Below are positions 1 to 7,976 of a stretch of DNA of 64,000 nucleotides, piece after piece. The translations under genes and the position numbers were made by a program. The notes under the pieces were generated by a model that searched no databases, had not been told where the DNA came from, and saw nothing but the letters and a program-made list of their open reading frames with translations. Position 1 is the stretch's first letter. Each line of letters opens with the position of its first letter. The stretch is from assembly GCA_030704225.1 (NCBI GenBank), contig CP131915.1:3286001-3350000 (forward strand), in the 5' to 3' direction. Source of the DNA: Kosakonia sp. H02 (GTDB taxonomy: Bacteria > Pseudomonadota > Gammaproteobacteria > Enterobacterales > Enterobacteriaceae).

Positions 1-117
1 TTAATATTTTTTTCCTCCTGCCGCTGCAATTGCCGGGCGTTTCCGTTTAGTGATTAGTACAAGAAAGCAAAAAACAGTGCCCACTTTGCAATCCCGATGC
101 TATGCTCGGCAAACATT

Positions 118-135
118 TGTTTAGTAAATTAAACA
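118..135. promoter_or_regulatory. NadR operator upstream of nadB
   Basis: Perfect inverted repeat TGTTTA-N6-TAAACA ending 4 bases before the nadB ATG. This is the NadR (NadI) box known from nadB and nadA promoters of enteric bacteria, where NadR represses NAD synthesis when NAD is plentiful. A plausible -10 (TATGCT, 101-106) lies just upstream, so the box would fall downstream of the transcription start and block clearance or elongation. Seen directly; regulator assignment is from family knowledge. Confidence 0.9.
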
Positions 136-139
136 CACC

Positions 140-1759
140 ATGAAAACGACTCCTGAACTCTCTTGCGATGTGCTGGTCATTGGTAGCGGTGCGGCGGGCC
201 TCTCTGTGGCATTACGTTTGGCGGCACAGCATCAGGTCATTGTGTTAAGCAAAGGGCCGATTAGTGAAGGTTCGACATTCTATGCCCAGGGCGGTATTGC
301 GGCGGTGTTTGATAAAACCGACAGTATCGAATCCCACGTTGAAGACACACTGATTGCCGGGGCCGGTATTGTTGAGCGCCACGCGGCGGAGTTTGTCGCC
401 AGCAACGCCCGGTCCTGTGTGCAGTGGCTTATCGATCAAGGTGTCTTATTCGATACTGAAATTACCGAGAGCGGTGACGCCAGCTATCATCTCACCCGTG
501 AAGGCGGGCACAGCCACCGCCGTATTCTTCATGCCGCCGATGCCACGGGTAAAGCCGTGGAAAACACGCTGGTCAGCAAGGCGCTTAACCATCCGAATAT
601 CCGTGTCCTTGAACGCGCCAACGCGGTGGATCTGATTACCTCCGACAAAATCGGTCTGCCCGGTGCACGCCGTGTAGTGGGTGCTTGGGTGTGGAACTGT
701 AATAAAGAACAGGTCGAAACGTGCCGTGCAAAAGCCGTGGTGCTGGCTACTGGTGGTGCGTCGAAGGTCTATCAATACACGACGAACCCGGATATCGCAT
801 CGGGCGATGGCATCGCGATGGCCTGGCGCGCAGGCTGCCGGGTGGCGAATCTGGAATTTAACCAGTTTCATCCCACGGCATTGTTTCATCCGCAGGCGCG
901 CAATTTCCTGCTGACCGAAGCCCTGCGCGGTGAAGGTGCGTACTTGAAACGCCCCGACGGCACCCGCTTTATGCCGGACTTCGATCCCCGGGGCGAGCTA
1001 GCGCCGCGCGACGTGGTTGCCCGCGCGATCGATCATGAAATGAAGCGCCTCGGCGTCGATTGCATGTATCTGGATATCAGCCATAAGCCGCCAGAGTTTG
1101 TGCGTCATCACTTCCCGACTATTTACGAAAAACTGCTCGGGCTGGGTATCGATCTGACAAAAGAGCCGGTGCCGATTGTGCCTGCGGCGCACTACACCTG
1201 CGGCGGCGTGATGATTGACGATCGCGGGCGTACCGATGTGGATGGCCTGTACGCAGTGGGCGAAGTGAGTTATAGCGGCCTGCACGGCGCGAACCGTATG
1301 GCGTCGAACTCGTTGCTGGAATGTCTGGTGTATGGCTGGTCGGCGGCGGAAGATATTTCCCGCCGTATGCCGCAGGCAGAAAGTGTCGCAGTATTACCGG
1401 CGTGGGATGAGAGCCGCGTCGACGATGCCGATGAGCGGGTTATCTTGCAGCACAACTGGCATGAACTCCGGCTGTTTATGTGGGATTACGTCGGTATTGT
1501 GCGCACAACCAAACGCCTTGAACGTGCTCTGCGCCGCATTACGTTGTTGCAGCAGGAGATTGACGAGTATTACGCGCACTTCCGCGTCTCCAATAACCTG
1601 CTCGAACTGCGTAACCTGGTGCAGGTGGCGGAGCTGATCGTCCGCTGTGCGATGGCGCGTAAAGAGAGCCGCGGCCTGCATTACACACTGGATTACCCGC
1701 AAATGCTGCCAGAATCAGGCCCGACGATCCTCTCACCGCTCACTTACATAAATAAGTAA
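140..1759 (+). CDS. nadB: L-aspartate oxidase
   Basis: FAD-dependent flavoprotein that oxidises L-aspartate to iminoaspartate, the first step of de novo NAD synthesis; NadA then makes quinolinate. The 539-residue length is that of enteric NadB (about 540). The Rossmann GSGAAG loop for FAD is at residues 15-20, followed by the fumarate reductase/succinate dehydrogenase-like substrate domain (EFNQFHPTALF, the GGVMID and GANRMASNSLLE blocks) and a helical C-terminus. The ATG is placed right after the NadR box. The 3' end overlaps the convergent trmN6 by 16 bases. In E. coli rpoE diverges from nadB, and it presumably lies just outside the left edge. Confidence 0.97.
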   Translation: MKTTPELSCDVLVIGSGAAGLSVALRLAAQHQVIVLSKGPISEGSTFYAQGGIAAVFDKTDSIESHVEDTLIAGAGIVERHAAEFVASNARSCVQWLIDQGVLFDTEITESGDASYHLTREGGHSHRRILHAADATGKAVENTLVSKALNHPNIRVLERANAVDLITSDKIGLPGARRVVGAWVWNCNKEQVETCRAKAVVLATGGASKVYQYTTNPDIASGDGIAMAWRAGCRVANLEFNQFHPTALFHPQARNFLLTEALRGEGAYLKRPDGTRFMPDFDPRGELAPRDVVARAIDHEMKRLGVDCMYLDISHKPPEFVRHHFPTIYEKLLGLGIDLTKEPVPIVPAAHYTCGGVMIDDRGRTDVDGLYAVGEVSYSGLHGANRMASNSLLECLVYGWSAAEDISRRMPQAESVAVLPAWDESRVDDADERVILQHNWHELRLFMWDYVGIVRTTKRLERALRRITLLQQEIDEYYAHFRVSNNLLELRNLVQVAELIVRCAMARKESRGLHYTLDYPQMLPESGPTILSPLTYINK

Positions 1760-2481
1760 AATGCCTGGGTCAGCGCGGTGAAGCTGTCTGAATAGCGCTG
1801 ATCCGGCCCGCGGATCACCAGGCGATCGGCGAAAACTTCCCCCTGCCGCGGCGAAAATGCCAATAACACCCGGTGCGGCAGGCGGCCTTCGGTCTCTGCA
1901 ACATCGGTGCGTAAGCGCAGATGCCAGCCGAGATCCAATGCTTTTGCGGTAAACAGGTCGCCCGCTTCGATCGGCAACACCACACAGAAAAAACCCTCTT
2001 CGGTAATCAGCGTGGCGGCAATCTCCAGCAAGGTCTGGTGATCGAGTGTGGTGGTGTAACGCGCCCGCTCGCGTTCAGGCGTGGCGCACTTTACCCCTTC
2101 GTCAAAATAGGGAGGATTGCTGACAATGAGATCGTAGCGCGCCGTCTTCTGCTGGCTCCACTCACGGATGTCGGCACAGTTGACCGCAATGCGATTGGCC
2201 CACGGCGATGCTTGCACATTTTCCTGCGCCTGCCCTGCCGCCTGTTCATCCAGTTCAACCGCGTCAATGATGACCGTTGATGGCGTGCGCTGGGCTAACA
2301 TCAACGCCAGTAAACCGCTGCCGGTGCCGATATCCAGTGCGTGCCGGGCATTGGATACCGGCGACCAGGCACCTAACATTATCCCGTCGGTGCCGACTTT
2401 CATGGCACAGCGATCGTGCGCGATAAAGCACTCTTTAAACGTGAAGCCATCGCGGCGCAGCGGGGCCTTTGGCTGAGACAT
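1744..2481 (-). CDS. trmN6: tRNA1(Val) (adenine37-N6)-methyltransferase
   Basis: SAM-dependent methyltransferase (YfiC) that makes m6A37 in the anticodon loop of tRNA1-Val. The 245 residues equal the E. coli protein. SAM motif I (DIGTGSGLL) is at residues 50-58 and the catalytic amino-methyltransferase motif NPPY at 122-125. It ends with the conserved FYLFM tail. Convergent with nadB, with overlapping 3' ends, and divergent from srmB. Both it and srmB act on RNA. Confidence 0.95.
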   Translation of the reverse strand: MSQPKAPLRRDGFTFKECFIAHDRCAMKVGTDGIMLGAWSPVSNARHALDIGTGSGLLALMLAQRTPSTVIIDAVELDEQAAGQAQENVQASPWANRIAVNCADIREWSQQKTARYDLIVSNPPYFDEGVKCATPERERARYTTTLDHQTLLEIAATLITEEGFFCVVLPIEAGDLFTAKALDLGWHLRLRTDVAETEGRLPHRVLLAFSPRQGEVFADRLVIRGPDQRYSDSFTALTQAFYLFM

Positions 2482-2608
2482 CTTAACAACCTCAATACAG
2501 AAACCGGTGTAGCATAGGGGAAAGCGCGGTGGCAGAAAAGGGATAAAGACAACAGATGAAGATTGCAGCCGTAACGTCTATAATCAGCGCCCCACACAGA
2601 GGTAGAAC

Positions 2609-3928
2609 ATGACTGTAACGACTTTTTCCGAACTCGAACTTGACGACAGCCTTCTGGACGCGCTCCAGAATAAAGGCTTTACACGCCCGACCGCCATCCA
2701 GGCCGCTGCCATTCCGCCTGCGCTTGAGGGGCGTGATGTCCTCGGTTCCGCGCCAACCGGGACAGGTAAAACGGCCGCCTATCTGCTGCCGGCGTTGCAA
2801 CACCTTCTGGACTTTCCGCGTAAAAAATCCGGCCCGCCGCGGATCCTGATACTGACGCCAACCCGTGAGCTGGCGATGCAGGTTGCCGATCACGCGCGTG
2901 AGCTGGCAGCCAACACGCATCTTGATATTGCTACCATCACTGGCGGCGTTGCGTATATGAACCACGCCGAAGTGTTCAGCGAAAACCAGGATATTGTGGT
3001 GGCGACAACGGGCCGCCTGCTGCAATACATAAAAGAAGAAAACTTCGATTGCCGCGCGGTAGAAACTCTCATTCTGGATGAAGCAGACCGCATGCTGGAC
3101 ATGGGTTTCGCACAGGATATTGAGACCATTGCCGGTGAAACGCGCTGGCGCAAACAGACCATGCTGTTCTCTGCCACGCTTGAAGGCGATGCGGCGATTA
3201 AAGACTTCGCCGAACGTCTGCTGGAAGATCCGGTAGAAGTATCGGCGACCCCTTCCACGCGCGAGCGTAAGAAAATCCATCAGTGGTATTACCGTGCCGA
3301 TGACGTCAAGCATAAAACAGCGCTGCTGATTCACCTGCTGAAGCAGCCGGACGTCAGCCGTTCTATTGTTTTTGTGCGTAAACGTGAGCGTGTGCATGAG
3401 CTGGCCGGCTGGCTGCGCGAAGCGGGCATCGCCAACTGCTATCTCGAAGGTGAGATGGTGCAAAATAAGCGTAACGAAGCCATCCTGCGTCTGACCGATG
3501 GTCGCGTGAATGTGCTGGTCGCTACGGATGTTGCCGCGCGCGGGATTGATATCCCGGATGTCAGCCACGTCTTCAACTTTGATATGCCGCGCAGTGGTGA
3601 TACCTATCTGCACCGTATTGGCCGTACCGGCCGCGCCGGTCGCAAAGGCATCGCTATTTCGCTGGTCGAAGCGCACGATCACCTGCTGTTGGGTAAAGTG
3701 GGCCGCTATGTTGAAGAGCCGCTGAAAGCCCGTGTAGTGGATGAACTACGCCCAACAACCCGCGCACCTAGCGAGAAGCTGAAAGGCAAGCCGTCGAAAA
3801 AAGTGCTGGCGAAGCGCGAAGAGAAGAAAGAGAAAGACAAAGAGAAGCCGCGCGTGAAGCAGCGCCATCGCGATACCAAAAACATTGGTAAGCGACGTAA
3901 GCCCAGTGCAGCGGGTAACGAACAGTAA
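2609..3928 (+). CDS. srmB: DEAD-box RNA helicase SrmB
   Basis: ATP-dependent RNA helicase that assists early assembly of the 50S ribosomal subunit. The RecA-like domains carry the Q motif, Walker A APTGTGKT (residues 48-55), DEAD (157-160), SAT, and the HRIGRTGRAGR motif. After about residue 370 comes a lysine/arginine-rich tail typical of SrmB. The length of 439 compares with 444 in E. coli. The ATG follows an AGAGG ribosome-binding site. The gene ends at a strong bidirectional terminator shared with grcA. Confidence 0.96.
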   Translation: MTVTTFSELELDDSLLDALQNKGFTRPTAIQAAAIPPALEGRDVLGSAPTGTGKTAAYLLPALQHLLDFPRKKSGPPRILILTPTRELAMQVADHARELAANTHLDIATITGGVAYMNHAEVFSENQDIVVATTGRLLQYIKEENFDCRAVETLILDEADRMLDMGFAQDIETIAGETRWRKQTMLFSATLEGDAAIKDFAERLLEDPVEVSATPSTRERKKIHQWYYRADDVKHKTALLIHLLKQPDVSRSIVFVRKRERVHELAGWLREAGIANCYLEGEMVQNKRNEAILRLTDGRVNVLVATDVAARGIDIPDVSHVFNFDMPRSGDTYLHRIGRTGRAGRKGIAISLVEAHDHLLLGKVGRYVEEPLKARVVDELRPTTRAPSEKLKGKPSKKVLAKREEKKEKDKEKPRVKQRHRDTKNIGKRRKPSAAGNEQ

Positions 3929-3942
3929 AAAAATGAAGAATA

Positions 3943-3970
3943 AAAAACGCCGGGGAAACCCGGCGTTTTT
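3943..3970. terminator. Bidirectional terminator between srmB and grcA
   Basis: Perfect 12-bp stem (AAAAACGCCGGG pairing with its complement) closed by a GAAA tetraloop, with A-run and T-run on the two sides, so it can stop transcription from both convergent genes. Confidence 0.93.
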
Positions 3971-3984
3971 GTTAGCGCTGTAAA

Positions 3985-4368
3985 TTACAGGCTTTCAGTG
4001 AAAGTACGGGCGATAACGTCGCGCTGCTGTTCTGGCGTCAGGGAGTTAAAACGGACAGCGTAACCGGAGACACGAATTGTCAGTTGCGGGTACTTTTCCG
4101 GGTGTTCAACTGCATCCATCAGAGTTTCACGGCGCAGTACGTTAACGTTCAGGTGCTGGCCCCCTTCTACGCGCACTTCAGGTTGCACTTCCATCGGAAC
4201 TTCGCGGTATTCGATATTGCCCAGTTTGCTCACAGCAACCACTTCATCTTCTGCATAACCGGCTTTTGCACAGACACAACGCGCTTCGCCTTTTTCGTTA
4301 TCAAGCAGCCAGAATGAATTCAACAGGTCATCGTTTGCAGCTTTAGTAATCTGGATACCAGTAATCAT
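3985..4368 (-). CDS. grcA: Autonomous glycyl radical cofactor GrcA (YfiD)
   Basis: Small spare domain of pyruvate formate-lyase that replaces the C-terminal part of PflB after oxygen damage. It has 127 residues as in E. coli, with the glycyl-radical motif VSGYAVRF and the radical glycine at residue 102; the C-terminal half repeats the PFL C-terminus. Two FNR boxes upstream predict anaerobic induction. Odd detail: residues 31-33 are CVC where E. coli has CIV. Monocistronic, ending at the shared srmB terminator. Confidence 0.97.
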   Translation of the reverse strand: MITGIQITKAANDDLLNSFWLLDNEKGEARCVCAKAGYAEDEVVAVSKLGNIEYREVPMEVQPEVRVEGGQHLNVNVLRRETLMDAVEHPEKYPQLTIRVSGYAVRFNSLTPEQQRDVIARTFTESL

Positions 4369-4477
4369 GAATAGCCTCCCTTAGGCACATTATTTTGATT
4401 CGCCGGACGCGTTCCGGCCAATTGGTAAAACCATTGTTGTCTGGATGTTTATATACCAGCCCGACATGGGGCATTCT

Positions 4478-4491
4478 TTGATTTTAATCAA
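4478..4491. promoter_or_regulatory. FNR box I of grcA
   Basis: Perfect FNR site TTGAT-TTTA-ATCAA about 110 bases upstream of the grcA start. A TATAAA-like -10 on the minus strand near 4450 would place this site at about -40, the class II activating position known at E. coli yfiD. Confidence 0.88.
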
Positions 4492-4530
4492 TAAAAACCA
4501 TGCCGATAAAATGGCTATTAAAGTTTGTTC

Positions 4531-4544
4531 TTGTTTTATATCAA
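4531..4544. promoter_or_regulatory. FNR box II of grcA
   Basis: TTGTT-TTAT-ATCAA, one mismatch in the left half-site. Its centre is 53 bases upstream of box I, the same spacing as the -40.5 and -93.5 sites of E. coli yfiD, where the upstream site down-tunes expression under full anaerobiosis. Confidence 0.75.
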
Positions 4545-4684
4545 GTTACGCCGTTTCCTCAAACTTAAGATTTGTGTAAATTTTCAAATTTTTTTTAGGT
4601 GCGAATGGCTAAAAAGGCCATGACATTTTGTTCCAGAGAAAGAAGCAGTTAAGCTACGGCAAACCAACTTTGCAGGAGAGCGGG

Positions 4685-5374
4685 ATGACGACTTCATTGA
4701 CATGGCATGATGTACTGGCAGACGAAAAACAACAGCCCTACTTTATTAACACGCTCAACACGGTTGCGGCTGAGCGCCAGTCCGGCGTGACCATTTACCC
4801 GCCGCAGAAAGATGTGTTTAATGCCTTTCGTTTTACCGAATTAGGTGATGTCAAAGTGGTGATCCTCGGCCAGGATCCCTACCACGGCCCCGGTCAGGCG
4901 CACGGTCTGGCGTTTTCTGTGCGTCCCGGCGTCGCTATCCCGCCTTCACTGCTGAATATGTATAAAGAGTTAGAAAATACCGTGCCGGGATTTGTCCGCC
5001 CCGATCACGGTTATCTGGAAAGCTGGGCGCGCCAGGGCGTGCTGTTACTCAACACGGTGCTCACCGTGCGTGCCGGCCAGGCGCACTCGCACGCAAGCCT
5101 GGGTTGGGAAACCTTTACCGATAAGGTGATCAGCCTGATTAACGAGCATCGTGAAGGTGTGGTGTTTTTGCTGTGGGGTTCACATGCGCAGAAGAAAGGC
5201 GCGATTATCGACACGCATCGCCACCATGTGCTGAAAGCACCCCATCCGTCGCCGCTGTCGGCGCACCGGGGTTTTTTTGGTAGCAATCATTTTGTGCTGG
5301 CGAATCAGTGGCTGGAACAGCACGGAGAGAAGCCGATTGACTGGACGCCACAACTACCGGCGGAAAGTGAATAG
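4685..5374 (+). CDS. ung: Uracil-DNA glycosylase
   Basis: Family 1 UDG that excises uracil from DNA to start base-excision repair. It has 229 residues with the water-activating motif GQDPYHGP (Asp64) and the C-terminal HPSPLSAHRG motif holding the catalytic histidine. An upstream in-frame ATG at 4628 is rejected: the family starts at the MTTSLTWHDV-type N-terminus and GCAGGAGAG lies just before the ATG at 4685. Convergent with yfiF across a REP-like element. Confidence 0.97.
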   Translation: MTTSLTWHDVLADEKQQPYFINTLNTVAAERQSGVTIYPPQKDVFNAFRFTELGDVKVVILGQDPYHGPGQAHGLAFSVRPGVAIPPSLLNMYKELENTVPGFVRPDHGYLESWARQGVLLLNTVLTVRAGQAHSHASLGWETFTDKVISLINEHREGVVFLLWGSHAQKKGAIIDTHRHHVLKAPHPSPLSAHRGFFGSNHFVLANQWLEQHGEKPIDWTPQLPAESE

Positions 5375-5387
5375 CGTTTACATTTCG

Positions 5388-5419
5388 TAGGCCCGGTAAG
5401 CGCTGGCGCCACCGGGCAT
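5388..5419. repeat. REP-like palindrome between ung and yfiF
   Basis: Imperfect palindrome TAGGCCCGGT...ACCGGGCAT with a GCGCTGGCGCC centre, typical of the repetitive extragenic palindromes between convergent genes of enteric bacteria. It may stabilise 3' ends of ung or yfiF mRNA or slow transcription. Only one copy was noticed in this window. Confidence 0.7.
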
Positions 5420-5433
5420 TTACTGTAGACAGA

Positions 5434-6552
5434 TTACGCTTTGTTCTGACGCCACCACTCTGCCAGCAACACGCCGGTTGCTACAGAGACGTTGAGGCTT
5501 TCAACGTTGCCGGTACCCTCAATAGAAACACTGAGATCCGCGCGGGACAACGTAGCGTCAGACAGACCATCACGCTCCTGGCCTAGCACCAGCACCATCT
5601 TTTTCGGCAGCTCGGCTTTAAACAGCGGCGTCCCGTTATGGCTGGACGTCGTAACTAACGCGTAACCGGCCTGGCGGAACTCTTCCAGCGCATCGACAAA
5701 ACTGGCGCCGGTGATTGGCTGAACGTGTTCCGCGCCGCCTTCCGCCGTGCGTATTGCCGCGCCGGATTCGACCATGCCCGCATCCTGCAACACTACGCCT
5801 TTCACACCAAAGTGCGCGCAGCTACGCATAATTGCGCCGAGGTTATGCGGGTTGCCAACATCTTCCAGCGCCAGCACGCAATCTTCTTCACCGGCGTTAG
5901 CGACCCATTTCTGCACACTCAGGCCATTGCGCTTTTTGATCAGGAAGCAGACACCACCGTGATGCTCAGTACCGGACGCTTTCGCCAGCTCGGCTTCATC
6001 AACCACATGGTATGCCTTGCGGTTCGCCGCCATCCAGCGCAGTGCTTCTTTAAAGCGCGGCGTCACGCTCTGCACAAACCAGGCGCGAACAATCGAGTCC
6101 GGGCGGCTGCTGAACAGCGCCTGGCAAGCGTTTTCGCCATAGACACGCGTCTCTTCTGCGCGTTGACGGCGCAGGACTTCCGGATCGATATAACTTTTAC
6201 CGCTAATGCCGCCGTGATCCGCTTTTTCCGGCGTCTCGTCGCCCGGAGCCCGGGAAACGGTGCGCCATGGTGAATCACCACGGGCGCTGTAATCATCACG
6301 CTGAGGGCGACTTCTGTCATCGCGAGCAGAACGACCTTTATCATCACGGGAAAAACGGCTTCTGTCGTCACGGCCTGGACGACCTTTGTCATCACGCGAT
6401 GTGCGACGGCCATCATCGGCACGCGATGACGATCCAGAACGTGCAGGGCCTTTCCCGGTACGCGGGTTGTAACCTCGTTTGTCGGAATCATCATCACTGC
6501 GGACATACATCACTTTGACCTTGCCGCTTTTATTCTTTAATTCATCGTTCAT
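5434..6552 (-). CDS. yfiF: SpoU-family RNA 2'-O-methyltransferase YfiF
   Basis: SPOUT (TrmH/SpoU) methyltransferase of poorly known target. The C-terminal half carries the three SPOUT knot motifs: NPHNLGAIMRS, VLVLGQERDGL and LNVSVATGVLL. Before it are an RNA-binding-like domain (VYGENACQALF) and a long basic, disordered N-terminal tail. The start is the MNDELK methionine, homologous to E. coli, not the ATG four codons upstream. At 372 residues it is about 27 longer than E. coli YfiF (345); the extra length is explained by an RDD-rich 16-residue tandem duplication in the tail. Confidence 0.92.
   Translation of the reverse strand: MNDELKNKSGKVKVMYVRSDDDSDKRGYNPRTGKGPARSGSSSRADDGRRTSRDDKGRPGRDDRSRFSRDDKGRSARDDRSRPQRDDYSARGDSPWRTVSRAPGDETPEKADHGGISGKSYIDPEVLRRQRAEETRVYGENACQALFSSRPDSIVRAWFVQSVTPRFKEALRWMAANRKAYHVVDEAELAKASGTEHHGGVCFLIKKRNGLSVQKWVANAGEEDCVLALEDVGNPHNLGAIMRSCAHFGVKGVVLQDAGMVESGAAIRTAEGGAEHVQPITGASFVDALEEFRQAGYALVTTSSHNGTPLFKAELPKKMVLVLGQERDGLSDATLSRADLSVSIEGTGNVESLNVSVATGVLLAEWWRQNKA
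6304..6399 (-). repeat. 48-bp tandem duplication inside yfiF
   Basis: Encodes residues 52-83 of YfiF as two 16-residue copies, SRDDKGRPGRDDRSRF and SRDDKGRSARDDRSRP, followed by a decayed third start (QRDDYSARGD). The repeat lies in the charged, presumably disordered N-terminal tail, so copy number is likely to vary between strains. Confidence 0.85.
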
Positions 6553-6756
6553 GCTTTTCTCCACCAGCGCTGCGCGAAGCGCGCAGATTACCTGATGTCC
6601 TTGCGCTTCGCCATTAATTCGTTCAAAAGCTATCGACTATTGTACTCATTGAATAAAACACATTGTCGTTTGAAACCGTCCCATCAATAATACGTAACAT
6701 TGTAGAAACATAACGGTGTAAAGCCGTTTTGTACCATCGCTTCCCTGAGGTTAGTT

Positions 6757-7176
6757 ATGAATACCGTATGTGCAAACTGTCAGGCGTTGAATCGCATTCC
6801 GCAGGAAAGGATGAATGACGGCGCTAAATGTGGGCGCTGTGGACATGAGTTGTTCGATGGAGATGTCATTAACGCCACCGGCGAAACGCTGGATAAGCTG
6901 CTCAAAGATGATCTGCCGGTGGTGGTGGATTTCTGGGCACCGTGGTGCGGCCCGTGCCGTAACTTCGCACCGATTTTTGAAGACGTTGCGGAAGAGCGCA
7001 GCGGCAAAGTTCGCTTCGTTAAAGTGAATACTGAAGCGGAACGTGAACTCAGCGCCCGTTTTCGTATCCGCAGCATTCCGACCATTATGCTATTCAAAAA
7101 TGGCGAAGTGGTGGACATGCTGAGCGGCGCAATGCCGAAAGCACCGTTTGATAGCTGGCTTAACGAATCACTGTAA
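6757..7176 (+). CDS. trxC: Thioredoxin 2
   Basis: Cytoplasmic zinc-containing thioredoxin of the oxidative stress response. The N-terminal zinc finger is Cys5/Cys8/Cys25/Cys28; the thioredoxin domain has the WCGPC active site (Cys64/Cys67) and the cis-proline IPT motif. Length of 139 is identical to E. coli. It starts after a GAGG ribosome-binding site. In E. coli it is OxyR-controlled; I did not identify an OxyR site here with confidence. Confidence 0.97.
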   Translation: MNTVCANCQALNRIPQERMNDGAKCGRCGHELFDGDVINATGETLDKLLKDDLPVVVDFWAPWCGPCRNFAPIFEDVAEERSGKVRFVKVNTEAERELSARFRIRSIPTIMLFKNGEVVDMLSGAMPKAPFDSWLNESL

Positions 7177-7245
7177 TCCTGGCGGGGCGCATCTTGTGCC
7201 CCGTTTTCACCTCTGCGACAATGGCGTTTTTCTTACGCGATCTCC

Positions 7246-7944
7246 ATGACCGATAACGCTGTTCTTCAACTCCGCGCTGAACGCCTTGCCCGCTCGACTC
7301 GCCCCTTTCTTGCACGTGGCAACCGCATCCGCCGCTGTCAGCGCTGCCTGCTGCCGTTGCGACAATGCCTGTGCGATACGCTACAACCCTCGGCGGCTAC
7401 CAGCCGTTTTTGTCTGGTCATGTTTGATACCGAACCCATGAAACCCAGCAACACCGGGCGCTTGATTGCCGATGTCCTGCCCGACACGCTGGCCTTTCAG
7501 TGGTCGCGCACTGAGCCCCCACAGGCGCTGATCGATTTATGTACCAACGACGCATATCAACCGATGGTAGTTTTCCCGGCCTCTTACGCAGGTAGCGAGC
7601 GTCAGGTATTGAGCGCACCGCCAACGGGAAAACCACCGCTGTTTATCATGCTGGATGGTACCTGGACCGAGGCACGCAAGATGTTTCGCAAAAGCCCTTA
7701 TCTGGATGCATTGCCGGTGATTTCTGTCGATTTGTCGCGGGTTTCTGCTTATCACCTGCGCGAAGCCCACGCGGAGGATCAGTATTGCACGGCGGAAGTG
7801 GCGATCGCCCTGCTGGATTTGGCCGGAGATAACACCGCCGCACAGGCGCTTGGTTCCCATTTCTCCCTGTTCCGTGAGCGCTATCTGGAAGGGAAACCCC
7901 ATCATTCGCCCACCATCACAGCAAAAACGGCAGAAAACGTTTAA
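7246..7944 (+). CDS. tapT: tRNA-uridine aminocarboxypropyltransferase (acp3U47)
   Basis: DTW-domain enzyme (YfiP) that transfers the 3-amino-3-carboxypropyl group of SAM to U47 of tRNAs. The 232 residues match E. coli. It shows the N-terminal cysteine cluster RCQRCLLPLRQCLC, the TEPMKPSNTGRL block and the DGTW signature. It lies 32 bases upstream of patZ on the same strand, so the two are likely co-transcribed. Confidence 0.93.
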   Translation: MTDNAVLQLRAERLARSTRPFLARGNRIRRCQRCLLPLRQCLCDTLQPSAATSRFCLVMFDTEPMKPSNTGRLIADVLPDTLAFQWSRTEPPQALIDLCTNDAYQPMVVFPASYAGSERQVLSAPPTGKPPLFIMLDGTWTEARKMFRKSPYLDALPVISVDLSRVSAYHLREAHAEDQYCTAEVAIALLDLAGDNTAAQALGSHFSLFRERYLEGKPHHSPTITAKTAENV

Positions 7945-7976
7945 TATCATCCGGTCACTCATTTGTGGAGGCCGGT

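Noticed and set aside
2492..3682. A 396-codon minus-strand open frame
   Set aside because: It lies antisense within srmB, which has full helicase motifs; the antisense frame has no recognisable domain.
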